This document shows, piece by piece, positions 9,769 to 18,355 of a DNA stretch of 54,797 bases (positions within the stretch are counted from its first letter, which is position 1; each line of letters opens with the position of its first letter). The stretch comes from Euryarchaeota archaeon UBA443 (GTDB lineage: Archaea; Thermoplasmatota; Poseidoniia; Poseidoniales; Poseidoniaceae). Made by a program: the position numbers and the translations under genes. The notes under the pieces were generated by a model. That model saw only the letters and a list, made by a program, of their open reading frames with translations, was not told the DNA's origin and did not search any database. The DNA is taken from the NCBI GenBank assembly GCA_002499195.1, contig DAKS01000009.1:1-54797 (forward strand), given 5' to 3'.

Positions 9769-10563
9769 ATGAACAAGTCCGAACGGCTTGAACAACTCCT
9801 TCCAAACGGACGAGGAGTATGGATTCCTATCGATCATGGAATGTCGGATTATCCAACTCAAGGACTGGAAGACACAGAAGATCTCATTCGCCAGTTGGTT
9901 GCTGCCGGAGTTGATGCAATAGTCGCTCAAAAAGGCGTAGTAAGCCATTACCATCATCTATGCAAAGATAGCAACACGAACATGGTAATCCACTTCTCTG
10001 CATCGACCCGGCATGGTGGATCCGATGCCTCTCGGAAAGTATCTGTCGGACAAGCCTCAGAAGTTGAGTCAAGAGGAGGTCTAGCAGCATCAGCCCAAGT
10101 CAATATTGGTTCCGAAGGAGAAGCAACAATGTTGGAGGCGATGGGTGAACTAACCTCCCAATGTCACCATCTTGGATTACCAGTTCTTGGTATGGTCTAT
10201 GCTCGTGGCCCAAATCTCAGTATTGTTGAGGGCGATGTCACAAAGGGTGTTGCACATGCTGCGCGAGTCGCTTTCGAAATCGGCTGTGATGTTGGCAAGA
10301 CAACATGGACAGGAGATGATGCTTCTTTCTCTCAAGTCACTTCAGCAGCACCTATTCCTTTGCTCGTTGCAGGGGGAGCAAAAACGAACACTCGGGAGAT
10401 GTTGATTATGGTCGAGAGAGCCATGCAAAACGGAGCTGCGGGTGTTTGTATGGGCCGCCAAGTCTTTGCTCATAGATCACCAGAATCAGTTGCGAGGGCA
10501 CTGGTGATGATCGTCCATGAAGGAGCATCTGCTGAAGATGCAATGAAAGCTGTAAAACTGTGA
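9769..10563 (+). CDS. aroA': 2-amino-3,7-dideoxy-D-threo-hept-6-ulosonate synthase (archaeal AroA')
   Basis: Class I aldolase-fold enzyme that condenses aspartate semialdehyde with 6-deoxy-5-ketofructose 1-phosphate to start the archaeal 3-dehydroquinate route. Seen in the sequence: VWIPIDHGMSDYP near the N-terminus, MVYARG with the conserved Tyr, CDVGKTTWTGD with the Schiff-base Lys (about residue 177), and VAGGAKTN followed by GAAGVCMGRQVF for phosphate binding. About 264 residues from ATG 9769, which matches the family N-terminus; ATG 9745 is in frame upstream. It is the first gene of a five-gene operon. Class I fructose-bisphosphate aldolase is the close alternative, but the downstream 3-dehydroquinate synthase II makes the aromatic role much more likely. 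Confidence 0.9.
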   Translation: MNKSERLEQLLPNGRGVWIPIDHGMSDYPTQGLEDTEDLIRQLVAAGVDAIVAQKGVVSHYHHLCKDSNTNMVIHFSASTRHGGSDASRKVSVGQASEVESRGGLAASAQVNIGSEGEATMLEAMGELTSQCHHLGLPVLGMVYARGPNLSIVEGDVTKGVAHAARVAFEIGCDVGKTTWTGDDASFSQVTSAAPIPLLVAGGAKTNTREMLIMVERAMQNGAAGVCMGRQVFAHRSPESVARALVMIVHEGASAEDAMKAVKL

Positions 10564-10572
10564 GGGAGATTC

Positions 10573-11571
10573 ATGGAAGTTTGGCTCGATGCTCCTGGAA
10601 ATACGGAGCATGAGGGTATTAATGCATCCTTTTCCGAACATGAAGGGCATGATATATGGTCAAATGAGGGTGTATTGTACAGGAACGGAGTGATGATTGG
10701 CGGTCACGTGCATATTGATTCTGAAGCATCGCAAATGAAGGCTAGAAGTCTTGCAGGAAGCGTCGAATGGATTCTTCTCACATTCGAAGATTGGTCCATG
10801 ATTCCAATTGAGAACATCCTCGCTGCAACCGAATCGACTCCGACAAAGGTTGCTGCTCAAATCACTCAACCGATCGAGGCGCAAGGTGCAGGTTTTGCAT
10901 TGGATATCGGAGTTGATGCTTTGCTATGCACAGAGGAATGTCTCGAATCAGCTTTAATCGTCAAGTCTCTACGGCAAGAAGATTCTACAGCACCTGTGCC
11001 AACAAGTCCTTCTCATTCCGATTCGGTTAAACTTACATCCATGACAATCACTGATGTTCAGGAAGGACATTCAGGGGATCGTGTCTGTATCGATTTACTT
11101 TCAATGTTGGATGAGGGCGAGGGTGTTTTGATCGGTTCTACAGCCCGCTCATTTATCCTTATTCATGGAGAAACCATTCAATCGAAATACGTTCCAACCA
11201 GGCCATTTCGCATCAATGCGGGGAGTGTTGATGCATACGCGTATCTTGCCGATGGTTCGACAAAATATCTCTGCGAATTGAAATCAGGAGATGATGTGTG
11301 CATCATTGGAAGCAACGGAATCTCAAGAATTGCAACCATTGGTAGAATGAAAATTGAAACAAGGCCATTCATTCTATTGAGATTTGAAGATGAAAATACT
11401 AATGAAGGGCATGCATTCATACAACAAGCGGAGACGGTTCGCTTGGTTTTGGAAAATGGAGAGGCGTGTTCTGTCACAAACCTTTCCGTTGGTGATCGCA
11501 TTCTAGGGTGCACATCTACCTCAACCCGTCACGTGGGACAAAGCATCTCAGCACCGTCTGAGGAGCGTTGA
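10573..11571 (+). CDS. aroB': 3-dehydroquinate synthase II (archaeal AroB')
   Basis: NAD-dependent oxidative deaminase/cyclase that turns the AroA' product into 3-dehydroquinate. It belongs to the archaeal family unrelated to bacterial AroB. Markers are VEWILLTFEDWSMIPIENI, the DVQEGHSGDRVCIDLLSML block, GEGVLIGSTARSFILIHGE, then PFRINAGSVDAYAYLADG and KTRY-like STKYLCELKSGD. Length 332 is typical. A GAGGGA ribosome site at 10562-10567 overlaps the aroA' stop codon and sits five bases before this ATG, so the two are likely translationally coupled. Confidence 0.93.
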   Translation: MEVWLDAPGNTEHEGINASFSEHEGHDIWSNEGVLYRNGVMIGGHVHIDSEASQMKARSLAGSVEWILLTFEDWSMIPIENILAATESTPTKVAAQITQPIEAQGAGFALDIGVDALLCTEECLESALIVKSLRQEDSTAPVPTSPSHSDSVKLTSMTITDVQEGHSGDRVCIDLLSMLDEGEGVLIGSTARSFILIHGETIQSKYVPTRPFRINAGSVDAYAYLADGSTKYLCELKSGDDVCIIGSNGISRIATIGRMKIETRPFILLRFEDENTNEGHAFIQQAETVRLVLENGEACSVTNLSVGDRILGCTSTSTRHVGQSISAPSEER

Positions 11572-11574
11572 GGC

Positions 11575-12462
11575 ATGGCAGTTTTGGGCCAAGGAAACGC
11601 CCATGGGGCTTGCAGTCTTCTTCACGCTGCTGGTACTGGTTACGGTGCAAGCATGGCACTAGACCTCCCTATTCTTGTTCGCGTCTTGGATAAGAAGAGC
11701 AAACGAGATGTCCATGATGAAGATGGATTGTTACCGCATGTTGTTGAAGCGTGGAAAAACGCGGGGTATGAACTCCCTATCGATGAGGAGAATCTGCATT
11801 GGGCAGTTCAATCCAAGATCCCTCCTCGTGAAGGTTTGAAATCGTCCTCAGGCCTTTGTGTTGCAGCTGTTAGAGCCCTTTGTGACTCGACGAATACATC
11901 ACTTGAATTGCATCAAATAGTTGCTATCGCCGTTGATGCGCAACTTCGTGCAGAGATTACCTTGACTGGGAGCATCGATGATACATGGGCATGCGCAACA
12001 GGTGGATGGAAATTGATCAATGCTAACGAGGACGTTGCTCAAGGCGTACTTCTTGAAGGCGATGGCCCAGTAAGAGAGGAATGGAAGGTACTCATTGTTT
12101 CTCGAGGCACTCGTGAAACACGACCTTCACTTGAGGACTTCCTTCCACACCAACAACAGTTCATTCAAGCACTAAATGCCATCCAAGAAGGAAATGAATT
12201 GGTAGCCCTTACTCTCAACGGACGAGGTGTTATTGGAGCAACTAAAGACCATCGAGCAAGAATTCTTACAAATGACGCTCTTGTAAATGGAGCCCGTGCA
12301 GCAGGTCCGAGTGGTTCAGGAACGGCAATTGTCATTGTAATTCCAATACGGTTGGAAGGTGTAATCAATCGTATTAAGTCATGGTATTCAAGCAAGTATC
12401 CGGACTTTAACATCATTGAAACACGATTCATCAACCCAGAGAGGAAGGATTCCGAGGAGTAA
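11575..12462 (+). CDS. aroK: Shikimate kinase, archaeal GHMP type
   Basis: Phosphorylates shikimate with ATP. It belongs to the GHMP kinase superfamily, like homoserine kinase, not to the bacterial AroK P-loop fold. The ATP loop PPREGLKSSSGLC is at residues 83-95, preceded by a GTGYGASMALDLP motif and followed by LTGSIDDTWACATGG. A C-terminal GPSGSGTAIV motif is also typical. The start lies three bases after the aroB' stop with a GAGG site just upstream. Homoserine kinase is the nearest alternative fold, but archaeal shikimate kinases carry this short N-terminus and the neighbours are aro genes. Confidence 0.9.
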   Translation: MAVLGQGNAHGACSLLHAAGTGYGASMALDLPILVRVLDKKSKRDVHDEDGLLPHVVEAWKNAGYELPIDEENLHWAVQSKIPPREGLKSSSGLCVAAVRALCDSTNTSLELHQIVAIAVDAQLRAEITLTGSIDDTWACATGGWKLINANEDVAQGVLLEGDGPVREEWKVLIVSRGTRETRPSLEDFLPHQQQFIQALNAIQEGNELVALTLNGRGVIGATKDHRARILTNDALVNGARAAGPSGSGTAIVIVIPIRLEGVINRIKSWYSSKYPDFNIIETRFINPERKDSEE

Positions 12463-12506
12463 GGCTCAACTTCTTGAATACGTGTTGTTTGGAAGGATTG
12501 AGCCCA

Positions 12507-13580
12507 ATGAAGATGCGCCTTGGGGAATCCCTGTCCATAACCTTGTTCGGCGAGAGTCATGGACAATTGGTTGGAGCCTTATTGGAAGGTGTTCCTGCCG
12601 GTCTTCGAATCGATGAAGAACGTATTGCCCGACATATGTTAACAAGAAGGCCTGGAGGTCATTTCGCAAGCAAGCGAAAGGAAGAAGATATTGTTGAACT
12701 ACTAACTGGAGTTCATGAAGGCTTTGCAACAGGTCAACCGATTTTGATTCAAATTCGCAACAAGGATGCACGATCAAGCGACTACGGTTTCATTCCAAAC
12801 CATCCACGTCCAGGCCATCAAGACCTCCTCATGCATCTGAGGAGCGGAGGTTTTGCAGATTTACGAGGCGGTGGTTCTTCTTCTGCTCGATTGACTGCAG
12901 GTATTGTTGCTGCTGCTGCACTAGTTGAACCACTCCTCGGGGATATTCAGATTCATGCACACGTTGGTGCAATTGGTTCCATCGAAGCAGCACGAATCGA
13001 TGAATGCCCAGATGAATGGTCAAACGAAGTTTGCGAACAACTTCGTTGCCGTGATCCAAATGTTGTTGAAGCAATGAAGGAGTACATCGAAACGATTCGT
13101 AAACAGCGAAACTCCACCGGAAGTCGCGTCGATGTACTCGTCACCAACTTACCTCAAGGACTTGGAGAGCCTTGGTTTGATGGCCTTGAGCCCGCACTTG
13201 GACGAGCGTACCTTTCCATTCCAGCAGCTCGTGGCGTAGCCTTCGGTAGAGGCTTTGAAGCCGTGAGGATGACAGGATTGGAACACAACAATCCATGGGG
13301 CGGTTCAAAAGAACTGTCATTGCAAGAGGGTGTTCAACCTGATGGAAGCATTGCAGGCCTTTCCACAGGCTCAGATCTCTACGCCCAAATCGCATTAAAA
13401 CCTCCATCGAGCATCGCTCATGAGCAAACCACGTTAGATTTGAATGATGGTAAAAAGAAACCACTCGTTGTCAAAGGACGTCATGATCCCGTATTAGGGC
13501 CAAGGGCAGTGAGTGTTGCTAGAGCGATGACTACATTGATTCTGTGCGATTTGATTCTAAGGAAACGTGATGCTCTGTGA
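12507..13580 (+). CDS. aroC: Chorismate synthase
   Basis: Reduced-FMN-dependent enzyme that makes chorismate from EPSP, the last common step to Phe, Tyr and Trp. It shows the family signatures ITLFGESHG at the N-terminus, LTRRPGGHFASKRKEED, RPGHQDLLMHLRSGGFADLRGG-type core (the PGH and RGGG elements), ARGVAFGRGFEA, and the C-terminal KGRHDPVLGPRAVSVARAM. About 357 residues. ATG 12507 (or 12513, two codons on) is chosen over the upstream TTG at 12474 because the conserved chorismate synthase N-terminus starts here and GGAAGG lies about ten bases before it. It is fourth in the aro operon and overlaps the next gene by four bases. Confidence 0.95.
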   Translation: MKMRLGESLSITLFGESHGQLVGALLEGVPAGLRIDEERIARHMLTRRPGGHFASKRKEEDIVELLTGVHEGFATGQPILIQIRNKDARSSDYGFIPNHPRPGHQDLLMHLRSGGFADLRGGGSSSARLTAGIVAAAALVEPLLGDIQIHAHVGAIGSIEAARIDECPDEWSNEVCEQLRCRDPNVVEAMKEYIETIRKQRNSTGSRVDVLVTNLPQGLGEPWFDGLEPALGRAYLSIPAARGVAFGRGFEAVRMTGLEHNNPWGGSKELSLQEGVQPDGSIAGLSTGSDLYAQIALKPPSSIAHEQTTLDLNDGKKKPLVVKGRHDPVLGPRAVSVARAMTTLILCDLILRKRDAL

Positions 13581-14899
13581 GTGAACGAATCATTCACAAA
13601 TTTGGAGGCTCATGCCTTCGAGAGCCTAATGATATTGAGAAAATCGCTGAGGTGATTGGTGGAGACCATCAAGCCATTATTGTCGTATCAGCTTTATGGG
13701 GCACTACAGACCGATTGTATCGTGCTGCAAAAGATCCTCAATATGCAAGCCGATTGGTACAAGATTTGTCAAAACAACATCTTCGATTTGCTCCAGGTCT
13801 TGATTCTTCGAAGAATGCTCACTTGTTTTCGATGGTTCTACACAACCTCAAAGACGCATTACGATTGTTGGCACAACAACCTCATGACCAATCTGCCCTA
13901 AACAGTCTACTCGCATCAGGAGAACGATTGAGTGCACTTGTGGTTGCTCATCGATTACAGGAATATGGATACGACGCATACCCTCTCGGAGCAGAGGATA
14001 TTGGAATTACACTCGATGGAAATTATCAAGCGAATCATGTCGATTTACAAGCATCAAGTACGAAACTTGATCGAGAAACACTCCATGGTACACCCGTAAT
14101 TACAGGATGGTTCGGTGAAGGGAAGAACAAGGAGATTGCGATTCTAAGTCGAGGTGGTTCAGATCACTCCGCAACGGCCATTGGTAATCTCATCGAGGCT
14201 GACAGAGTCATTCTTTGGAAAGATGTTCCTGGAATTTTCAGATTAAACCCTCGATGGGGGGTTCGTTCCGATACAATCCCCTATCTGAATTATCAGGAAG
14301 CTATTGAATTGTCATTGATGGATACACCTGTCTTGCATCCATCGACCATAGAACCGTTGATTGAATCAAACATTCAATTGGAGATTCGACATCTCTACCA
14401 TGTAAACAATGAGGGAAAAACCATCATTGGACCAGCACTTTCTGATAATCAACTGAAAGCGGTTGGTTGCCTTCCAAACGTTATCACCCTTGGTTTTTCA
14501 CATGATCATGTTGACTCCCATCAGCGTCAACTTGTGAAAATTCTTGGTGACTTGGCTCAAAATGAGATCCATTGGTGGGGTTTAGAATCAAGATTCGGTG
14601 AAGCGCGGCTCAGAGTGTCACAGCATGACATACATCGGGCCAAATCGGTTTTCGAAGAATTTGATATCGAAGTGAATCACCATTTCCATCTCGGCCTAAT
14701 GTCTCTTATCGGTTGCAAAGAAAGTGATATTGAATCGATCAATTCTTTGTTTGAATCAACAGAATACGAACTTACTTGGCTCAATCAGACCAGTTCATCT
14801 ATCAGAGTGGTAATCGATGGAGAAAACCTAAGCCAAGCTTTGCATCTTTTGCATGACTTAATTCAAGAAAGAAATCAAACTGTCGTTAAACAGAATTGA
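13577..14899 (+). CDS. lysC: Aspartate kinase with C-terminal ACT-like region
   Basis: Catalyses aspartate to 4-phosphoaspartate, feeding aspartate semialdehyde. Visible motifs are HKFGGSCL (residues 7-14), LLASGERLSA, VITGWFGEG, ILSRGGSDHSATAIGNLIEA and LWKDVPGIF. Residues about 300-440 look like two ACT regulatory modules, so feedback control is likely; the effector cannot be read. The GTG start overlaps the aroC stop (GTGA). Its place in the aro operon fits the archaeal pathway, because the first enzyme, AroA', consumes aspartate semialdehyde. No aspartate-semialdehyde dehydrogenase is in the window. Confidence 0.93.
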   Translation: MSERIIHKFGGSCLREPNDIEKIAEVIGGDHQAIIVVSALWGTTDRLYRAAKDPQYASRLVQDLSKQHLRFAPGLDSSKNAHLFSMVLHNLKDALRLLAQQPHDQSALNSLLASGERLSALVVAHRLQEYGYDAYPLGAEDIGITLDGNYQANHVDLQASSTKLDRETLHGTPVITGWFGEGKNKEIAILSRGGSDHSATAIGNLIEADRVILWKDVPGIFRLNPRWGVRSDTIPYLNYQEAIELSLMDTPVLHPSTIEPLIESNIQLEIRHLYHVNNEGKTIIGPALSDNQLKAVGCLPNVITLGFSHDHVDSHQRQLVKILGDLAQNEIHWWGLESRFGEARLRVSQHDIHRAKSVFEEFDIEVNHHFHLGLMSLIGCKESDIESINSLFESTEYELTWLNQTSSSIRVVIDGENLSQALHLLHDLIQERNQTVVKQN

Positions 14900-14901
14900 A
14901 A

Positions 14902-15822
14902 TCATTCATCATTGCCTTCACGGCGCTTCTGAATGTATGTTGGAAGGTCTAAGGCAAACAAGCCACCAACGACGAGGAACACAAAGAGTGTTCCGAGAGC
15001 CACTCCATATACTGAACCAAGTTCGACCGATTCACTGAGTCGTGTTGCTGTATCTTCTGAAAGAATGCCAACAATCCATGGCAAGATGGTGTTTGCAGAG
15101 AGAACCATAGTTGCTAGAACGGTTGCAATGATCGGGTTCACGATGAGTGAGCGATGATACTTTCCAACAATTTTCTTTGGATTCATGACATAAACTTCGT
15201 TGGTTCGAATGCTTGTATCCAACATCGAGTAGCGAAGTACACCGTTTGAGAGTTCGAAGTACATGATGAGAAGAACCGAATAGATAACAACCAAAGATGC
15301 AAGAATCGCTGGGCTATCCGCAAGGCCAAACAAATCATTTACGCTTGTCTTCGATGAAGCAAAGCGCATGATGGCGAGAATAAACAGAAGATATGATCCA
15401 AGCATAAACCGAGCATCACGCTGATAGGCTCCCCAAAATCCAAGACCTGTTGCTCCAACAATAATCCCAATTTGGAACAATAATGCAAGATCTGCGCTTC
15501 CAAGGAGCATGAACCAAATCGTTCCCTCCGGAGGAGAGATGATGTATGTCAAGAGGGCAAGTCCAACAAGAATGACATAAACTCCAAGTTGCATATTTTG
15601 TACAAACTTATCAGGGGGGAGGAATTTCATCTTCGGAACAATTGGTCCACCGATAAGACTCTCAATGAAGGACGGCATTTCTAATTCAGGAATCGCATCC
15701 TTTGGAATTTCGGAGCCAATGCCCATCTGCCCTGCAAGCTTCTTACGGCTTGGAGCTGAAGAACGGACAACCTTTCCATCATATAGATGGCTCGTATCTC
15801 CGGATGCTTTTCGCATTGTCAT
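14902..15822 (-). CDS. Multi-spanning membrane protein of the MoxR/DUF58 operon
   Basis: 306 residues with a cytoplasmic N-terminal region of about 75 residues and then six or seven hydrophobic segments (for example VYVILVGLALLTYII, YLLFILAIMRFA, GTLFVFLVVGGLFALDL). I do not recognise a family. The start has a strong GAGGTGA site about five bases upstream and the gene follows the DUF58 gene by nine bases, so it is the last gene of the operon DUF4350-MoxR-DUF58-this. It may be a membrane partner of the DUF58 protein. Its 3' end is two bases from the convergent aspartokinase gene. Confidence 0.85.
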   Translation of the reverse strand: MTMRKASGDTSHLYDGKVVRSSAPSRKKLAGQMGIGSEIPKDAIPELEMPSFIESLIGGPIVPKMKFLPPDKFVQNMQLGVYVILVGLALLTYIISPPEGTIWFMLLGSADLALLFQIGIIVGATGLGFWGAYQRDARFMLGSYLLFILAIMRFASSKTSVNDLFGLADSPAILASLVVIYSVLLIMYFELSNGVLRYSMLDTSIRTNEVYVMNPKKIVGKYHRSLIVNPIIATVLATMVLSANTILPWIVGILSEDTATRLSESVELGSVYGVALGTLFVFLVVGGLFALDLPTYIQKRREGNDE

Positions 15823-15831
15823 CTTTTCACC

Positions 15832-17145
15832 TCAGAATCCTCGTGCACCTGCAAGTGCTGTTGAAAGGAGCATATCTGGCTCCCAATCCATGATATTAAC
15901 ACCAAGTCCACGTAATTCTCCAATCAAAACGTCTCGCTCAGTCTTCATCACTTCGTAACCTGTTCGGTCGATGCGCTTTGCATCGAACTCAAACTCGAGT
16001 GATGATGGAGTGAGTACCGTTACGTCAAAGTCTCGAGCACGGAAGTCTCGGAGTGCATTGACGATGGTCGGATCATCTTCCAAATTGGAGAGGAAGATGA
16101 TTGGACTACCTTTGTTAATATGCGGCAGAATCCGATTGACAACAACCTGTAAAGGAATGTTACCGCGAGCAACAGCTCCTGCAAGTTTAGTAAGAATCAC
16201 GTACAATTGCTTCTTTCCAGTGTCACGGTCAACGCTAACGACTTCATCACCGTAAACGACAACACCGACAGAGTCACGACGACTCAAGAAATACTTAGCA
16301 AGAGATGCAGCAGCACGAGTTGAGTAAACCAGTGCATTGCGACTGACCGGGCCAGTTTCACTCACAGAGCGTGAATCGATGATAATGATTACATCAGAAA
16401 CAGCGTCTCGCTCACGTTCATTGACCATCAGTTTACCTGAACGTGCATAAGCATTCCAGTTGATAGCACGGAAGGAATCACCATCAAAATACTCACGGAG
16501 TGAGTAGAACTCCGAACCTGGACCGGGTTGACGGATGTTTACTGCACCAGTGAAAATCTTCGGGACACGTGACTTGACAAAGGTCTCTTTGAGATCCTCC
16601 ATCTTAGGGAACACAAGGAAATCGTTGTAGACATGCATTTCCTTTTCCTTGTGAAATAAGCCGAACGGATCTTGGACACGAACGGCAACTGGCCCAATGC
16701 TATAGAAGCCTCGTAATGGACATTCAAGCGTGTATTCGATGTAGGTCTCACGACGTGGACCAAGTTCCATCAAAATGTAGTTTGAGCCTTCCTTGATACG
16801 CATGACTTCTGGTACACGATCTCGAACTTCGAGAATCTTTGCAAGTCCAGAATTATTTTGCATACGTAACGTTACTGTCAATTCACCATCTTCGAAGATT
16901 CGCGCACCAGAGAGTTTTCGCATGGCAAGAACGCTGCCTAAAGCAACGCCCTCTTCACCCGTCCACTCTTCAGCACGACGTCCGCTGGAGGCTACGTCAG
17001 CATGGCCACCAAACAAGGCAGCCCACGTTAGGAAAACAAAGATCACAACAGCGATTGTGACCAATTGTGAATTCCTAAGCGTAAGGCCAAGAAGATACAT
17101 GGCTACTGCCATACTTCCTAGCATTGCTGATTTACGACTCCACAT
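15832..17145 (-). CDS. DUF58 / von Willebrand A-like membrane protein
   Basis: 437 residues. Two N-terminal membrane helices (about 5-45) lead to a beta-rich region and then the DUF58 signature GPGSEFYSLREYFDGDSF with RAINWNAYARSGKLMV, followed by a VWA-like segment with IIIIDSRSVSE and VGVVVYGDEV. Proteins of this kind are always found beside MoxR ATPases and are thought to be their client or effector at the membrane. Here the MoxR gene lies directly upstream, 36 bases away, and a GAGGTG site precedes the ATG. The substrate of the pair is unknown. Confidence 0.92.
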   Translation of the reverse strand: MWSRKSAMLGSMAVAMYLLGLTLRNSQLVTIAVVIFVFLTWAALFGGHADVASSGRRAEEWTGEEGVALGSVLAMRKLSGARIFEDGELTVTLRMQNNSGLAKILEVRDRVPEVMRIKEGSNYILMELGPRRETYIEYTLECPLRGFYSIGPVAVRVQDPFGLFHKEKEMHVYNDFLVFPKMEDLKETFVKSRVPKIFTGAVNIRQPGPGSEFYSLREYFDGDSFRAINWNAYARSGKLMVNERERDAVSDVIIIIDSRSVSETGPVSRNALVYSTRAAASLAKYFLSRRDSVGVVVYGDEVVSVDRDTGKKQLYVILTKLAGAVARGNIPLQVVVNRILPHINKGSPIIFLSNLEDDPTIVNALRDFRARDFDVTVLTPSSLEFEFDAKRIDRTGYEVMKTERDVLIGELRGLGVNIMDWEPDMLLSTALAGARGF

Positions 17146-17181
17146 CCGAGAACACCTCTATTCAAGTATGATTCAGTGATA

Positions 17182-18333
17182 TCAAACGGTAGGTACTGGA
17201 ACTTCTCGTAGAATGCCTTGCATAACTTCGCCAGCCTCAAGACCCTTGATTTGATGCTCAGGTTTGAGAATGATTCTGTGCGCAATTGCAAGTTCTGCAA
17301 CCGACTTGACGTCATCAGGCGTTACGAAGTCACGACCACGCAAAGCTGCTGCTGCACGACCGGTCTTGAGCAATGCTTGAGATCCACGAGGCGACGAACC
17401 GACGAGAACACGAGGGTCTTCACGAGTTCGAGCAACGACTTCAACCATGTACATACGAAGGGCTGGGTCGACATAGATGTCTTCACAAGCCTGTTGCATA
17501 GCGATAACACGTTGTGGGTCGGTGATAACGTCAACATCGACGGCGTCCTTACCACGAGTGATACGTCGAGCGAGAATCTCGTCTTCATCAGCACGGTCTG
17601 GGTAACCGACACTCATCTTGAACATGAAACGATCAAGTTGAGCTTCAGGAAGTGGGTATGTACCCTCTTGCTCGACAGGGTTCTGGGTTGCCATAACAAT
17701 GAACGGAGCAGGGAGTTTGTGGGTAACAGTACCGATGGTTACTTGCTTCTCTTGCATAGCCTCAAGCAATGCTGCTTGTGTCTTTGGCGGTGCACGGTTA
17801 ATCTCGTCAGCAAGAAGTAGGTTACAGAACAATGGTCCTGGCTTGAATGTAAATTCACCCTTCTTTGCATCGTAAATGTTAGTACCGGTAATGTCAGCTG
17901 GGAGCAAGTCAGGCGTGAATTGAACACGCTTGAAGTCACAACCGAGCGCATCAGCGAACGTGTTGGTCATCAATGTCTTTGCCAATCCAGGATAATCTTC
18001 GAAGAGAAGGTTACCGTTGGAGAGAATATTGATGAGAACGTTGTCGATGACGTGGCTCTTACCGATAATGACTTTCTGAACCTCAGCGCTGATCGCTTGT
18101 GCGATGGCGCCGACGGCGGAAAGTCTCTCACGGACTTCTGGGGTGCTTTGGTGCTTCGGCTGGGCCGGAGCGGCCGGTGCTGCAGGTGCGGCTGGCGCTG
18201 CTGGTGCTGCAGGTGCGGCAGGTGCGGCTGGTGCCGCTGGTGCCGCTGGTGCTGCAGGTGCAGGTGGCGCTGGTGCCGCTGGCGCTGCTGGCGCTGGCGC
18301 GGGCGGGTTTGCTGGTGGTGCGGGGGGTTGCAT
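17182..18333 (-). CDS. moxR: MoxR-family AAA+ ATPase with Ala/Pro-rich N-terminal tail
   Basis: 383 residues. Residues 3-59 are almost pure Ala and Pro. The ATPase core follows: Walker A in DYPGLAKTL (113-121), Walker B LLLADEINRAPPKTQ (172-186), sensor 1 VMATQNPVEQEGTYPLPEAQ and the arginine-finger/sensor 2 region PRGSQALLKTGRAAA. MoxR ATPases act as chaperones for assembly or activation of VWA-domain proteins. It sits between a DUF4350 gene and a DUF58 gene, the standard arrangement. A canonical AGGAGGA site is placed eight bases before the ATG. The Ala/Pro tail is not part of the family and may be a flexible or membrane-proximal linker. Confidence 0.95.
   Translation of the reverse strand: MQPPAPPANPPAPAPAAPAAPAPPAPAAPAAPAAPAAPAAPAAPAAPAAPAAPAAPAQPKHQSTPEVRERLSAVGAIAQAISAEVQKVIIGKSHVIDNVLINILSNGNLLFEDYPGLAKTLMTNTFADALGCDFKRVQFTPDLLPADITGTNIYDAKKGEFTFKPGPLFCNLLLADEINRAPPKTQAALLEAMQEKQVTIGTVTHKLPAPFIVMATQNPVEQEGTYPLPEAQLDRFMFKMSVGYPDRADEDEILARRITRGKDAVDVDVITDPQRVIAMQQACEDIYVDPALRMYMVEVVARTREDPRVLVGSSPRGSQALLKTGRAAAALRGRDFVTPDDVKSVAELAIAHRIILKPEHQIKGLEAGEVMQGILREVPVPTV
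18157..18327 (-). repeat. Degenerate GCN-GCN-CCN repeat coding the Ala/Pro tail of MoxR
   Basis: The DNA under MoxR residues 3-59 is a run of 9-base GCN-GCN-CCN units with mixed third positions. Its GC content is visibly above the surrounding genes, and it keeps long open frames on the opposite strand that are artefacts. Length variation by slippage between strains would be expected. Confidence 0.8.
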
Positions 18334-18340
18334 GTCATTT

Positions 18341-18346
18341 TCCTCC
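18341..18346 (-). promoter_or_regulatory. Ribosome binding site of moxR
   Basis: The minus strand reads GGAGGA (inside AAAAGGAGGAAAATGAC) with eight bases to the ATG at 18333. It is one of the strongest sites in the window and shows that operon-internal genes use Shine-Dalgarno initiation. Confidence 0.7.
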
Positions 18347-18355
18347 TTTTTTTCT

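Noticed and set aside
9670..9957. N-terminal extension of the YfaP-like ORF to 9957
   Set aside because: The added 96 residues have no membrane-protein or domain character, overlap the divergent aro operon start, and lie upstream of a TATA-like box that fits ATG 9669.
9769..10563. Class I fructose-bisphosphate aldolase
   Set aside because: Same fold and Lys motif, but the operon with 3-dehydroquinate synthase II, shikimate kinase and chorismate synthase favours the aromatic-pathway enzyme.
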